From: Aporrectodea caliginosa
Taxonomy: Eukaryota; Annelida; Clitellata; Crassiclitellata; Lumbricidae
Length of the DNA stretch: 64,000 nucleotides
Direction of reading: 5' to 3'
Assembly: GCA_020284085.1 (NCBI GenBank)
Contig: JACEVL010000005.1
Span: 308,501-372,500, forward strand
The notes under the pieces: generated by a model
Databases searched by the model: none
Told to the model about the DNA's origin: nothing
The model's input: the letters and a program-made list of their open reading frames with translations, nothing else
Position numbers and translations under genes: made by a program
In this document: piece by piece, positions 1 to 11,320 of the stretch
Layout: every line of letters starts with the position of its first letter
Position numbering within the stretch: the first letter of the stretch is position 1

Positions 1-150
1 GGTTGGGGAGTTCAACCCCCCTTGGGGCCCCTTCCAGAAGTTCCAGTCCTTCTTAATTAGGCTCGCATAGTTTACATTTCATACCCAAACTGCACATAAA
101 TCAACGTCTAACCCCCCCCAGTTATTTTTTTACAATTCCCATACTGGCCT
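1..150. repeat. Dispersed repeat family copy 1 (edge-truncated)
   Basis: The first ~150 bases resemble 13022-13195, and in reverse orientation 2868-3180. Shared parts are a G-rich to C-rich stretch around 'gttcaaccccc', an 'acccaaactgca' block and an 'ttacaattcccatactgg' end. It is cut by the window edge. It appears to be a short interspersed repeat with no coding capacity; the class is not identified. Confidence 0.5.
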
Positions 151-274
151 AAAGGCTTAACGTAGCAATTCAGAGGCCTTATGTAGGCCCTTTTTCAGAA
201 TTACTTTTGCGAACTGCGCAGTATCTAGGCTATAGATCTATAGGCTTAGGCCTATCGATCGTCGCTTGAAAATA

Positions 275-684
275 CACGGTGATTCATTAAAAAACGTTCC
301 CCTACATAAGTTAGCATAACTCATGTAGATGACCATCAATTTTATTGAAATTTCAGAACAATGACGCTTGATACTCTAGCCAAGTGCTACATAAATTGTT
401 TCACATTCAAAGTCAAAATGACGTAACGCGAATGACGAAACTAAAGACGTCACGACTATCTCGACAAAATGGTTGTTTACCGAAGAAGATAAACATGCTG
501 TAACAGTGGCGTACTCGTCTTCGCGCATGCGTAGCTTCCAAAGGGGGTCAATTTGAACATAAACTTTAACTTTCCTAATGTTTAGAAATAACCTGTCTTC
601 CTTTAAAATTTCTTTCACATAGCATGACATTTGACGGAGTTACAGTGAAATATGCAGGGGGACGTTTTTTAATGAATCACCGTG
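275..684. mobile_element. 410-bp inverted-repeat element with TA target site (Tc1/mariner-type MITE)
   Basis: The ends are an almost perfect inverted repeat of about 28 bp, starting CACGGTGATTCATTAAAAAA and ending with its complement, each flanked by TA. TA duplication and a CAC start fit Tc1/mariner-type non-autonomous elements. The 84-codon open frame inside has no recognisable transposase motif. Confidence 0.75.
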
Positions 685-875
685 TAGAAGCTTAACTAAC
701 TCTACAGTTCTATAGCGCCCAAAACCGAATTCAAAGCAGCCAGTTTAATGATCATTGCTCAATTGAAAGCTTAATGATAGATGCTTGTAATACAATCAAT
801 TTATTATTGCATTCGGATAACAAAATAGACTTTTACGTTTGCAACTGGTCAAAGGTCATATATGTTACAGAGGGG

Positions 876-1039
876 CAGTGGCGGCGCCATGATTTCATGT
901 TTGGGGGGCTAAAGCTCAAAACCTTCCCTTTTGTCCCCTCATCGCTGTGATTTGCAGTAATTTCCCACTTGGGGCGGGGCTGAGCCGCAGTTAGGGGGCT
1001 AAGCACCATGTGCACCTATCCCCCCTGGCGCCGCCACTG
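876..1039. mobile_element. 164-bp hAT-type MITE with perfect 8-bp target duplication
   Basis: The termini are CAGTGGCGGCGCCA and its complement. Both sides carry the same 8-bp direct repeat CAGAGGGG (868-875 and 1040-1047). The CAGTG start and 8-bp duplication are hallmarks of hAT superfamily elements. The inside is G-rich and non-coding. Confidence 0.85.
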
Positions 1040-1540
1040 CAGAGGGGTCGACTTTGTGTCCTCCCTTCAAAGCCTCACGATTGACCGTAAAATCTGAAAC
1101 GAAAGTGCAATGTACGGATAACCATCAGTTGGCGACAGTGGCGTAAATCATGGGGGGACCCGGGGGAGGCAGAGGGGGACTGCCCCTCTAAAGTTTTGAC
1201 TTAAGCCCTCCTGTCCCCAAAAAATCTGGTCCTCGTAGAATCCCCCTATGTGAAAAAAAAAGTTATGTATAGATTTTCGCCTCTGGACTTGGTGATAAAT
1301 AAGATATGAGCCGAGTGCATGAAGTTGAGACGCTCTATGTGACCTTAATTGTGGTAATGTGGCCATGGATGATGGATCATAACAGCAGCGGACGTCTGAC
1401 GTCCGCGATTATTGGCTTCAGCCTTGAGCCAGTCGACTTAGGCCTTTAGCCTTTGATCATAAAAACTCCTAGACACATAGGCTACATGTAGGTCCTAACT
1501 ATTAATACGCTTCTTCTCGCACATGGTATCCATGTTTACA

Positions 1541-1555
1541 CAACACACACACACG

Positions 1556-1619
<64 letters not shown>

Positions 1620-1626
1620 CACACAC
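1541..1626. repeat. (CA)n microsatellite with CACG variants
   Basis: An alternating CA tract interrupted by a run of GCAC units. Open frames reading His-Thr or Cys-Val through it are repeat artefacts. A short (AT)n run follows at about 1735-1756. Confidence 0.95.
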
Positions 1627-2318
1627 CGCACACAGAGGAGAAGCAGCAGCAGAAGGCCTGACGGTCAGCAGGTCTCGTAGAGTCGTAGGTAGACTTCAAT
1701 CTGGCACGGCGCCAACGGCCTCATAGCGCACCGGATATATATATATATATATATACATTGTTATATTTTGGTTATATTCATGACAATATTTATACTTAAG
1801 CTCAGCCTACATAATAGGCCTACTGGTGTGATGTGTGAAGGTATGCGCGCGCGTGTGTAGATCTAGGCCTACTTCTACTTATTATTATTAATAGACTGAT
1901 CAAGGATTTGAGGTTGCGGAATTACGAGATAGGGCTTAGCCTAGCGTTACAAGGAAAAAGCAATTAGGCAAACACGTAGGCCTACGTCAGTCGGTCCAGA
2001 GTTATCGGGTTCTACTAAAACGCCAGAAGTAAGTGCGCTATTGTATTGCAGAATTGATAACTGATCAAGGACAATAATTGTTCCTTTTGTGCCACCCTTA
2101 GAAGCCATTATCCCGGGCTGATTCATCGCCCACTGGCACAGCTATATATTATAGGCTACAACAATAATGGAACAATAATGCTAGGCCTGTTTCACGTTCC
2201 CGCGGATTGCTATCCACATCGTCATAACATTTTTACATTGCTATTCTATTGACTTTTTATTATCTTCACGGCCCTTACTTCCTAAGCTGGCACGAGCTCG
2301 CTCAAGACGACCCAGTAT

Positions 2319-2618
2319 CAGAGCCGGATTAACCTATAAGCGAAATAAGCCATGGCTTGGGGCCCCACAACGTTTTGAGGGCCCCCAACTGTCAGGAAAT
2401 ATAAAATCAGATGGTACAAAAAGGTCCTATTTGACAATTTTCTTATGGAAAAAAGATGGAAAAGCAACAAAAAAAGTCATCAGAAATTTTTCAAAGTAAT
2501 AAACATGGTTTTTCTCCAAATCTGGAAAAAAAATTTAGCATGGCTTTCCGGTTAGGGCCCCCGGATGTCTTAACCCGGCCCTTGGCTTAGGGCCCCCGAA
2601 AGTCTTAATCCGGCCCTG
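2319..2618. mobile_element. 300-bp hAT-type MITE with perfect 8-bp target duplication
   Basis: The inverted ends read CAGAGCCGGATTAA and TTAATCCGGCCCTG. The flanks are identical 8-mers CCCAGTAT at 2311-2318 and 2619-2626. The interior holds repeated 'gggcccccg' blocks and no coding frame. The 8-bp duplication supports hAT. Confidence 0.85.
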
Positions 2619-2744
2619 CCCAGTATCGATGGCGCCGAGCAATTGTGAGTCTATAGGACTTGGTCAGGGTTCAACACACGCATGCCTGCAGCATAGCTAG
2701 GCCCATCGACCTATATAATTGAGGTCGATGGCTAGACCTACCGT

Positions 2745-2815
2745 TTCAAAAGGCTCGAACCAGTATTCTGCGCGTAACAAGCCGATTGCTCTAATAACCG
2801 ATCGGCCACCATCCA
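2745..2815 (-). mobile_element. tRNA-like SINE head
   Basis: Read on the minus strand, this contains a tRNA-like A-box region (tggccgatcggttattagagc region) followed about 35 bases later by a B-box-like GGTTCGAGCCT. There is no full cloverleaf, so this is a tRNA-derived retroposon head, not a functional tRNA gene. Confidence 0.45.
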
Positions 2816-2867
2816 CGATAAAACAAAGCTACTACAAAGTAGGGAGTAGATGCCTCTTAGCAGTACG

Positions 2868-3180
2868 ATAATTGTAAAAAAAATAACTGGGGGGTTGGGT
2901 TAGACGTTGATTCATGTGCAGTTTGGGTATAGTAGTAATTATTATATTCGTTTTATTGAGAAAAACAATCTGACAAAAATGCCGAAATGCTAACATGAGT
3001 GATAATGGATAAGAAGAGTTAATTGGAAAAGTTTAAATAAACTAGTAAATATTTTTATATACAGATTTGGGAATATATTGAGAGTTATCTTTGGGTGATG
3101 TGAAATGTAGACTTTACTGTGCGATCCTACGAAAGACTAGGGGGCTGAACCCCCCCAACCCCCGGCAATTCTCACCCTGC
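2868..3180 (-). repeat. Dispersed repeat family copy 2 (reverse orientation)
   Basis: Reverse-complement relative of 13022-13195 and 1-150, with an AT-rich insertion in the middle (about 2940-3110). The G-rich end (aactggggggttgg) and the C-rich end (gaacccccccaaccc) mark it. No coding content. Confidence 0.5.
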
Positions 3181-3384
3181 CTCTTGTAAGAACATGTGGT
3201 CTCTTCCGTCCTCGACGAGAGTTAACCTTTCTTACAAGTTACAACTGCACTTATGCCGTGTCCCCATGATGCTCCGTCTGGATTCGAGCTGCGTGAATGT
3301 CAAGGTCGACTGCTTATAAGCACAGTCGGCTCGAGTCAATGGCCTTGAATGCCGCCGACTCTTCCACGTAGGCTACCGTACATC

Positions 3385-3482
3385 CATTAGCCCGTCCTGA
3401 CTCCTCGCCCACTGGCACAGCCATACACCTGGAAAAATAATGCTAGGCCTGTTTCGAGTTCCCACGCATCGCTATCCATATC
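3385..3482 (+). repeat. Duplicated segment also present at about 2120-2222
   Basis: A block running from 'tcgcccactggcacagc' through 'aataatgctaggcctg' to 'gctatcca' occurs twice in the same orientation within 1.3 kb. The copies have diverged by substitutions and small gaps. Function unknown; probably two copies of an old interspersed repeat. Confidence 0.55.
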
Positions 3483-3881
3483 GGAATGCCTGCAGCAGCG
3501 GCGGCAGCACTTCGTGGCCTCCTCCCGCCAGCCGACGTCTGATACGGGCGTCAGTCGGCAAACGACCTTCAGCCCTTGTGCATGTTTGCAGGCTACCTGT
3601 CTTGCTCGTGCAGATTTTAAGGCCGCTACAGTGTGCGGACCTCTGCAGCATTATTACCCAGGAACAATTGACACAGTACAATTGTCTGATATTGCCCTCC
3701 TTCTAACGTTCAGAAGTGCACCTACGACTAGTCACTACAGAGCATCAACGGCGTTGAGTAATTGTGAGTTAAGGACTTGCTCAAGGTCCTTACACAGTGA
3801 CAAGCGCTCCATCCAATAAGATAATTGTACATTACAAGGAATGTGAATCTCATATGGACACCATTTGGGCATGCTTGCAGG

Positions 3882-4045
3882 CAGTGACGTAACTAGGACT
3901 TTTTGTTTGGGGGTCTTTAAGCCTTGAACATGGCAAAAGCGGTAGCCCCAGCCTATAGTGGGGCCGGAGGGCTTGATTTATTTTTGGGACTTCAGCTTCG
4001 TTTGGGGACTTAAGCCCCCCAAGCCCAATGCTAGTTATGTCCCTG
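3882..4045. mobile_element. 164-bp hAT-type MITE with near-perfect 8-bp duplication
   Basis: The ends CAGTGACGTAACTAG and CTAGTTATGTCCCTG are inverted repeats. Flanking 8-mers are CTTGCAGG (3874-3881) and CTTGCAAG (4046-4053), seven of eight matching. It has the same length as the 876-1039 element and a related CAGTG(A/G)CG start, so the two may be sister families. Confidence 0.8.
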
Positions 4046-4053
4046 CTTGCAAG

Positions 4054-5122
4054 GTGGCTCTTGTTCATTCTACAGGTATCTCCTACTGAACATACATTTT
4101 CATTATACATTCCATTCTTGCCCATGGGGTTTCTCACCCCCGTTGCTGCTAACCACAGATCAAACCATGGTAGCTACCGTATGCCTACGACTTGATAAAA
4201 AAATCCCCACTCTCAGAACGGTAAAAATGCACACAGTTCAATATCCTGTGACCACCAACACAAGTTGATTGGTAAAAACATTTGTGTTCTTGTGAATTGT
4301 AACTGTACACAGTTGCGGTTTGTCAACTGACAAACTGCAGTGATTGTTTGTGTTTCGGGCAACAGAGAATTTGACCTCAGGGTCAAACTGAATTTTGAGT
4401 TGTTTCTAAACTTGCAGCTGAGCGTGCATCATCTATCTTTACTCTCTTACAATCAAGTACAATGAAATATACAAAGTATACAAAGTGGTCTGGTTCAAAT
4501 TAGATCTCTAGAACTTCAGAAACTTGAAGCAACTAATAAGAGAAAACAATGTTGGACTGCAACAAGTTTCAAGTAGTTTCAGACTGCTCACCAGTTTCAT
4601 CAGCAAGGGAACAAGTTATGAGGCAAAATTCCAATAACATAAATTGTTCACACCATGAAGATTAGTGCTTTTAAGTTAACAGCTTTATATCAAGTGAAAG
4701 CAACAGCATCAGTTATAGTAACAGATATCTCCTTGACCAACTGAGAAAAACAAATGTAGCCTACTTGACCCAAAAACGTGATGAAGTAATTTATTAACGG
4801 CAAGACTCAAATAATTGGTAGAACAATTTACAGCGCATGTTGTGTGACTGGAAACCAATCCCACAACTGTCAGCATAATTTGAACACCTTTTCATTCTGC
4901 TGAACAAGCTCGCTGAATATGACGCTTTGATATGCAAATGCTTTAATACAAGTTCAGCAGAGTCCTTAGCCAACCTGTAATCATGACACCGTTACTGCAT
5001 ATCACAACATAATTTTCAAACTGTTATCCATGATCATAAACAACACATTCCTGACTGATGATAGCAGTCGGTCAGTTATCGAGCACGTCACCATCTCCAT
5101 CATTATACTGGATTCTTGGTAT
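4054..5122. other. Gene-free stretch downstream of NUBP1
   Basis: AT-rich sequence with no supported coding frame on either strand. It probably includes the NUBP1 3' UTR on the minus strand. Confidence 0.5.
4790..4795 (-). terminator. Candidate NUBP1 polyadenylation signal
   Basis: An AATAAA hexamer on the minus strand lies about 330 bases past the proposed NUBP1 stop at 5123. Other AT-rich hexamers nearby could also serve, so this is only a candidate. Confidence 0.3.
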
Positions 5123-8100
5123 TCACAGCGATTTCTCAAGTTGTTCTTGTAAAGCTGCAAAACCAACATTCACTGAAGTTATGAAAGGATCAAACAATTC
5201 CGAGTACCGTATACAGTAATGGCAACTTCATTTCTTAGCCTTGGCATACAAGGATGGATGGATGGCAGGGCATCTTCTTCACTTTGTGATGTTCCAACCA
5301 ACAGCATATGTTCAATGTACCACAGTAAATTCACAATTGTTCACAGTTATCAAAGTTCGTGAATTTGAATCAAAAATTACTTTTGCACCAGAAAAGTCTG
5401 CATTCTGGAGAAGTTGAGAACTTGTAATAAGTACCTAAATTAATACCTATGCAAGTGATTTTTGCAGTTTTCTACTAACATTTTAAAACTGCTGCTTATT
5501 TGAACTCATTTTATCACTCACACATTGACCAGAAACAAATTTACTATATTAAATTCTAAAAAAGGTGTCCCCAAGTCAGGAGTGTCACATAGGAAAATGT
5601 TGATGGCCAGAAAAGTTTGCAATTTTTAGCCACTCACGAAATTCAATAAATAAATGGTGTGCAAACATTTGTTGCTTTACAGTATTTGAATAGCCAAATT
5701 TGCCAACCAGTAGCTAATGAAACAGAAGTATCTTCTCCCTGATATGGAGTTGAATCCAGGCTTTGAATGACAGTTCAGCACACTAACATGAAGCAAATGA
5801 TTGCTGTAGTTCCCCAAGGTTAGCAAGGCAAAAACTATTACATGCATGCTCTCATATCGCTACATGCTCCAGACTTGGAAACAAGTTGCATTTACACTAT
5901 CACCCAACGTTTCAAACCCACAAAGTTGATATTGCTTTTGATGTCGACACAAAAAGGCGCTAGACAACGGATACCTGGATGAAAGCACCATGTTCCAATA
6001 ACACAAATAAAAACACAGAGAACAAACAGATGACTTGCCACGAATGATGCTCCTCAAAGCTTCTGCAGCAGGTGAATCTGGTACTTCGGACAGAAATGGT
6101 CGACCTTCATCACAACATTGGGCTGTCAACAACAAAACCACTGTATCAAAATGACATCCAAAAACACTATCAAAAAAACTACACAAAGTATTAAATGAAC
6201 ACTACAAAATAAAATTCTCCTGAACCATCACGTTACATTATAGCTCTTAACTGAATCCTGAAAACCTAGACATTTTATCCAAACCAAGGACAATCACAAA
6301 AACCCATTACACTGTATTTCTAAACAAGGGACAAAATCCAAGACTCAAAAGCAAAACAAGTCAGGATTTGCATAATCTCAACACCAAACATTTATTTAAT
6401 ATAATCACTGAATACACGCACAGGATCAGTAATTCTGAACCTGAGGTCCAATATCTTCTGCAGTACTTTCAAAACTGAACAGAAAAAGTAAACTGATTAT
6501 ATTACCGATTCTAGGATCCAGAGGGAGTCTTCCTAAGAACGGAATAGCCATTTCATCTGCCATCTTTGCAGCTCCCCCAGTGACAGGAGCAAATATCTCT
6601 GTTTCATTCTGATGGCAAAATCCAAACACACAAAATCAAGAATTTAATACCACCTCAGATAAGCATATGTTCAGAATAAATGCAGCTTCAAGCATGTGCT
6701 AATATTTCAAACTTTCCAAGATTTCAGATCTGGGAAGAGGTTGGAAAAGTCATGATTTCATATAATGACCACAAAAACCAAATTATCAGGCGACTCACTC
6801 AAATTATCAGGCGACTCTCAGCTTTTGACAGTTGACAAAATTACTTTTTACAAATGTAATTTGCAGAGTAAAAATACTAAACGGCCAATACTTTGTACAT
6901 AAACATTAAGAGAAAAGTCGTCGCCTTTTGCACCTACGCCCACTTTACAAATGCAAGCTTATTTTACAGAAGGATAAAGAAAAACTCAAGACTTTTGTAC
7001 AAGGGCCTAAAAGTCATAAGAGATACATAAGCCTTACACATACCAGTGCATGAAAAATGTACAAGTTAATTGTAAGACCATTTAGCTGATTTTGTAGTGA
7101 TTGAAACAAAACAGAAAATATTGCCACAGCAAATAAAAAACTACTACTGTAATCGATTTGAAAATGAGCTGAAGTTGTTACTGTAAGAAAAAAAATACTG
7201 AGAGAAATATCCAAGCAACGCACCTTGCACTTAGGACAGACAAAACCCGACATGTTTTCAACAACTCCAAGGATCCTGATACCGACACGCTTACAGAAAT
7301 TGATCTCTTTGCGCACATCCACAAGGGACACTTCCTACAACATCCAAATCAGATGGCAACAAATGTTAGAAATGGAAGTTAGATAAGATTGCCTAGATTA
7401 CCTTAAGGGCAGCCCAGTGTTTCAACAGCTGAGATGAAGCAGATGTGATAAAATCTATGCATGAAAATCCAAAACAAACAAAAGCCAATTTCATCCAGTC
7501 ATATGTTGTACCATTAGATCTATCAGACAGCCATTGTTCAGCACCTTTTAGAGGTACCCAAGAGGTGCAATATAAATTTCCAGAAAACATGTACAAACAA
7601 TACACTCCAGCAACGTGATGCAGTCATTTACAACAGCATCTGTCATAAGCACTTAGCACTCAAAATTGAAGCCTGCACAAGTTGCTAAAAAAATCATAAA
7701 TGCTGTGACAAAATGACCTCTGGCCCAGGACTTCAATACTTAACCTTCAACCTTCACTAGTTCAGGCCAATGTTTAAGCTCAAGGAATGACCGATCAAAT
7801 TCACACTGGGAAGCAAATGCACATCTCTAGGGTGGTGAAAGGTGATGAAGTAATCCTACGCATTCTGTCAATCCTATACCTCTTCTTTCCTTGTATAGTT
7901 TTTTCCTTCTTGCAATAGGGGACTTTGAATGGAAGTGAGAAACGGAATCCACATACACTGTGGTTTAACCCAATCACATGCTGGCGACACCTACATTTCT
8001 TTTTTCCATCAGAACAGTGATTCTAACCTGAGGAGTTGTGACGATTACCGCTCCATCAATGACTGCACCACTGAGGTATCGTTCAATAGCCAGATGCTCG

Positions 8101-11100
8101 TCAGAAGTTCCCGGAGGCGTATCGATCAGCATGTAATCCAGATCACCCCACTCGACCTCACACAGAAACTTCTTTATCATTCCTACCAAACATATACATG
8201 CCACTGACCATCAGCAAATCCTTAACTACAGAAAGATGAGACCAGTAAAAATGCATCAAGATTAACAAACAACTCTCCCTATTAGATTCAATAACCTCAG
8301 AGATTGGTACAAAATTTCCAGATATATGGATACACATATACATACCGTACATATATATGTATACATATACAGTCATACATACAAACATACCTGCATAGAC
8401 GTAGCCTACATTCAGACATAAATGTCTACATTTTTACAACTAATTTTCACACCATTCAGGTTACTTGTGGATATGAATGTCATACATGTTCAAAGAGTAA
8501 AACATAATAGCTGTACATATTTTTCTTAATAAATTGTCACAAAGTTACAGAGCCAGAAATTATTCATTTTAGAAACTGACCTGTCTTTTTAGGTCCCCTC
8601 CAGATGACAGCAGTGTCTGGACCATCCAGAAGAAATCCAACTGACATCACGGATAAGTTCTCATCTACAAACTTTTAATCATTTACAGTAACAGTCAATA
8701 AAACAGTAATTTGTTATCCTAACAGTGACAGCTGAATTAAACATGACATAACTTCTACACAATAGGCTCTATGACGGGCCCAAAATGCACTACATCATCA
8801 AATATTAAAACAATAATCATAAATTAATTACTTAGTACAGTGTTTGCATTTCTTTGAAACACTGACTCACATTAGCATGACTAGAGACAAATATGTAAAC
8901 TACTTTGTAAACTTTACCCCTACCATTTGCAAATTCAGTAAACATTTGTAAAAAATTCAAAAGACGAATTCTCTAGCACTGCAGATTAAATACCACAAAC
9001 TTAAAAATATACAAAAGCCTCATTATCTATAAATAAGTGTATCTTTCTCCAATTTAACATTCAATTCAAACAAACCTTCACCCAGTAAACCTCTACAGTC
9101 ACATAATTATTACAATATTTAAACTGCCAAAAAAAATCCTTACAGCATAGATTAGAATTTATTGGTGCTACATAAACACTGGAAATTATTACTGGTAACA
9201 TTAAACATATTGGAATCAATTATATTTTACCACAGGTGACCAGCCAGAAGAACTTTGATGAACCTGAAAGTCAACACACATTTTTAATATAGAATAAAAC
9301 GAACAGAATTTTCCATATTTCTGAGCAAATTGTAACAGGTGAAAACTTGCATTTCATGTTAGTAGTTGTTACAATAAGCCGTAATACTTCAAGATCCAAG
9401 AAATCAGGCCATCTCCTTTTAAGAATGCACATAGGCTAAAGATTTGAAGTGCATGAAAATTTACTTACAATCATAGGGCTTATATCATCATAGTTCAACA
9501 TACAACAAATGGTTGAATGGTTTTGAAGAGCTTAATGCTAATGATGTCAGGATATTTTAATTAAAAAAGGATATTTCAAACAGAAGCCAAAAAATAACTA
9601 CCTGTTGTCCTTCTGCTCCCATCACTCTTGGTATCGACGGCCCACATATGTCGATGTCTAAGACAGAAACCTGTTCACAGCCAAACAAGTGCATCACAGA
9701 ATCAATATTTCTGATAAATGACCATAATTTGCTTAAATGCAAATATTTCGATTTAGTCTTTTTATTACATGGCTGGCAAGATACCCATTGTTACTGGTGG
9801 TTAGCAACCTGCACTCTTAACACTTTAACGACAAGTTGCATTGGTTTCCCAGTCGCTTTTAGTACACTCTCATAGCTAAAGTGTTAAGCCAGAGGCTGAC
9901 AGAACCACGAGGGTCAAATGAATAAACTGTCTGTAAGTACAGTGTCAGAAGAGAGAACTGACCTTCCACTCATTATATACTGAGGCCAGAAAGTTTAGTC
10001 ACAAACACTGCATATGAATGGCCGCTTCTTGGTTGGTTTAAAGATGCACTTATTTCTTCTTGTTCTGTTTAACACTTTAAAGATGAGCTGCATTGGTTTC
10101 CCAGTCACTTTTAGTACACGCTCATCGTTAAAGTGTTAACACAAACTACAGATATATAAGCAGATAAAATCATGTCTCTAAAAATGCACTAAACTTACAC
10201 AAAAATAACTTTATATAACTTAAATTTCTACACAAAACTGATCATTCAAGAACAAAACATACTCAAAAGAAAACAGTTTATTTACTTCGTTAACTTTTTT
10301 TAATTTGTCAGTAGAACTCTTAGAGTAAATCAACTGATGGTGAGAACCTGTTTGCTTGTGTCTTGTGCTAAGCCAAAGGCTAGCTGCGAAACAAAAGTCG
10401 TTTTGCCAACACCGCCTTTTCCAGACAGTATCAACAATTTGTGGCGAACAGTTGACAAATGTTGTTTTATTTCATCGATGGCTAAAACAACACAAATAAT
10501 TTCAGGGCTAAAACAACACAAATAATTTCATGACTAAAACATAAATAATTTGAAATAAACCTAAACATTAAAGTCACATTCATTTGGCATTTTCTTAAAC
10601 ATCACACCAAGCCATTACCATAATGGAATTATCCCCAACACAATCATGCATATAATTTATTACAAATTAGATTACATTATAATTAACTGGCTAAAACAAC
10701 AAATAATTTCATGGCTAAAAGAGACACAAATAATGGATCATGGCTAACGCTGAGAGGATACTTTCATGGCTAAAACAACACAAATAATTTCATGGAGGAA
10801 GACATAAGGAAGATCAAATAAACATGATGCTGGATTGGATGATTACATTTATTTGACATTTTCTTAAAGAAGAGGCCCAACATTACGATAACAGAATTAT
10901 ACCCGGACATTGTGAACCTTCCTATTAGATTAGCATTATGGCAGAAGAAGTACTAGCATCATACAAACTACAAAAATATTTCCAAAAGACATAATTATTA
11001 CTTGCATGCATGCATTCAATTACTATTTTAAGCTATAGTATAGTTTATACAATTTTACATTAAAAAATTAAAATATTAATAGTTTTATCAAATTAATTTA

Positions 11101-11320
11101 TAGTTGTGCATCGGTACAGTTTATAATGGCAGTATAATTTGTTGATAAAATTCTCCCTCATTATAATTTACTTGAAGAATTTAAACAATTTATTTATTTA
11201 ATAAAGAGTACACACCTGGATCGACTTTTAAAGCTTCGCCAGATGCGCAGACTTTCTGATTTGGACATCCTTCGCATGAAGATGCTTTGCCTGCCGCTTC
11301 ACTTTTGGTGCCGGGACATG
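5123..11320 (-). CDS. NUBP1: NUBP1, cytosolic Fe-S cluster assembly factor (first coding exon not found)
   Basis: NUBP1 (yeast Nbp35) is a P-loop NTPase that with NUBP2 forms the scaffold that builds 4Fe-4S clusters for cytosolic and nuclear proteins. Exons in reading order: 11320-11216, 10481-10348, 9670-9602, 9263-9231, 8671-8581, 8182-8028, 7334-7224, 6608-6506, 6122-6042, 5154-5123. All introns are GT-AG and all phases agree (914 bases, about 304 codons with the stop). Visible motifs: the N-terminal ferredoxin-like CX13CX2CX5C cluster ([10 protein letters not shown]), the deviant Walker [44 protein letters not shown] with the CPXC cluster pair, and [10 protein letters not shown]. The small exon 9263-9231 codes just [11 protein letters not shown]. 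The last exon (LQEQLEKSL, stop) rests on phase and splice sites only. The initiator exon should supply one base before the first listed exon; a candidate ATG at 11424 (donor after 11407) is unconvincing. The gene is divergent from TEKT3. Confidence 0.93.
9821..9883 (+). mobile_element. 63-bp TTAA-flanked inverted-repeat element, copy 1
   Basis: Exactly 63 bases between two TTAA tetramers, inside a NUBP1 intron. The ends are CACTTTAACGA and TAGCTAAAGTG. The core 'gcattggtttcccagtc' and 'cttttagtacac' recur in copies at 10073-10135 and 62223-62285. TTAA duplication is typical of piggyBac-type insertion; assignment is by target site only. Confidence 0.75.
10073..10135 (+). mobile_element. 63-bp TTAA-flanked inverted-repeat element, copy 2
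   Basis: Second copy 190 bases from the first, in the same NUBP1 intron and same orientation, again exactly 63 bases between TTAA sites. Its inverted ends are better preserved (CACTTTAAAGATGAG against CTCATCGTTAAAGTG). Confidence 0.75.
10481..10795 (-). repeat. Repeated splice-acceptor-like block in a NUBP1 intron
   Basis: The word 'ggctaaaacaacacaaataat', or a close variant, occurs at about 10480, 10506, 10531, 10689, 10713 and 10768. On the minus strand this is a T-rich tract ending in TTTTAG|CC, identical to the acceptor used for the P-loop exon starting at 10481. The extra copies lie upstream of the real acceptor and could act as decoys or arise from local duplication. Confidence 0.6.

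Noticed and set aside
376..630. 84-codon minus-strand frame as a transposase
   Set aside because: No DDE or DNA-binding motif is visible, and the 410-bp element is too small to be autonomous.
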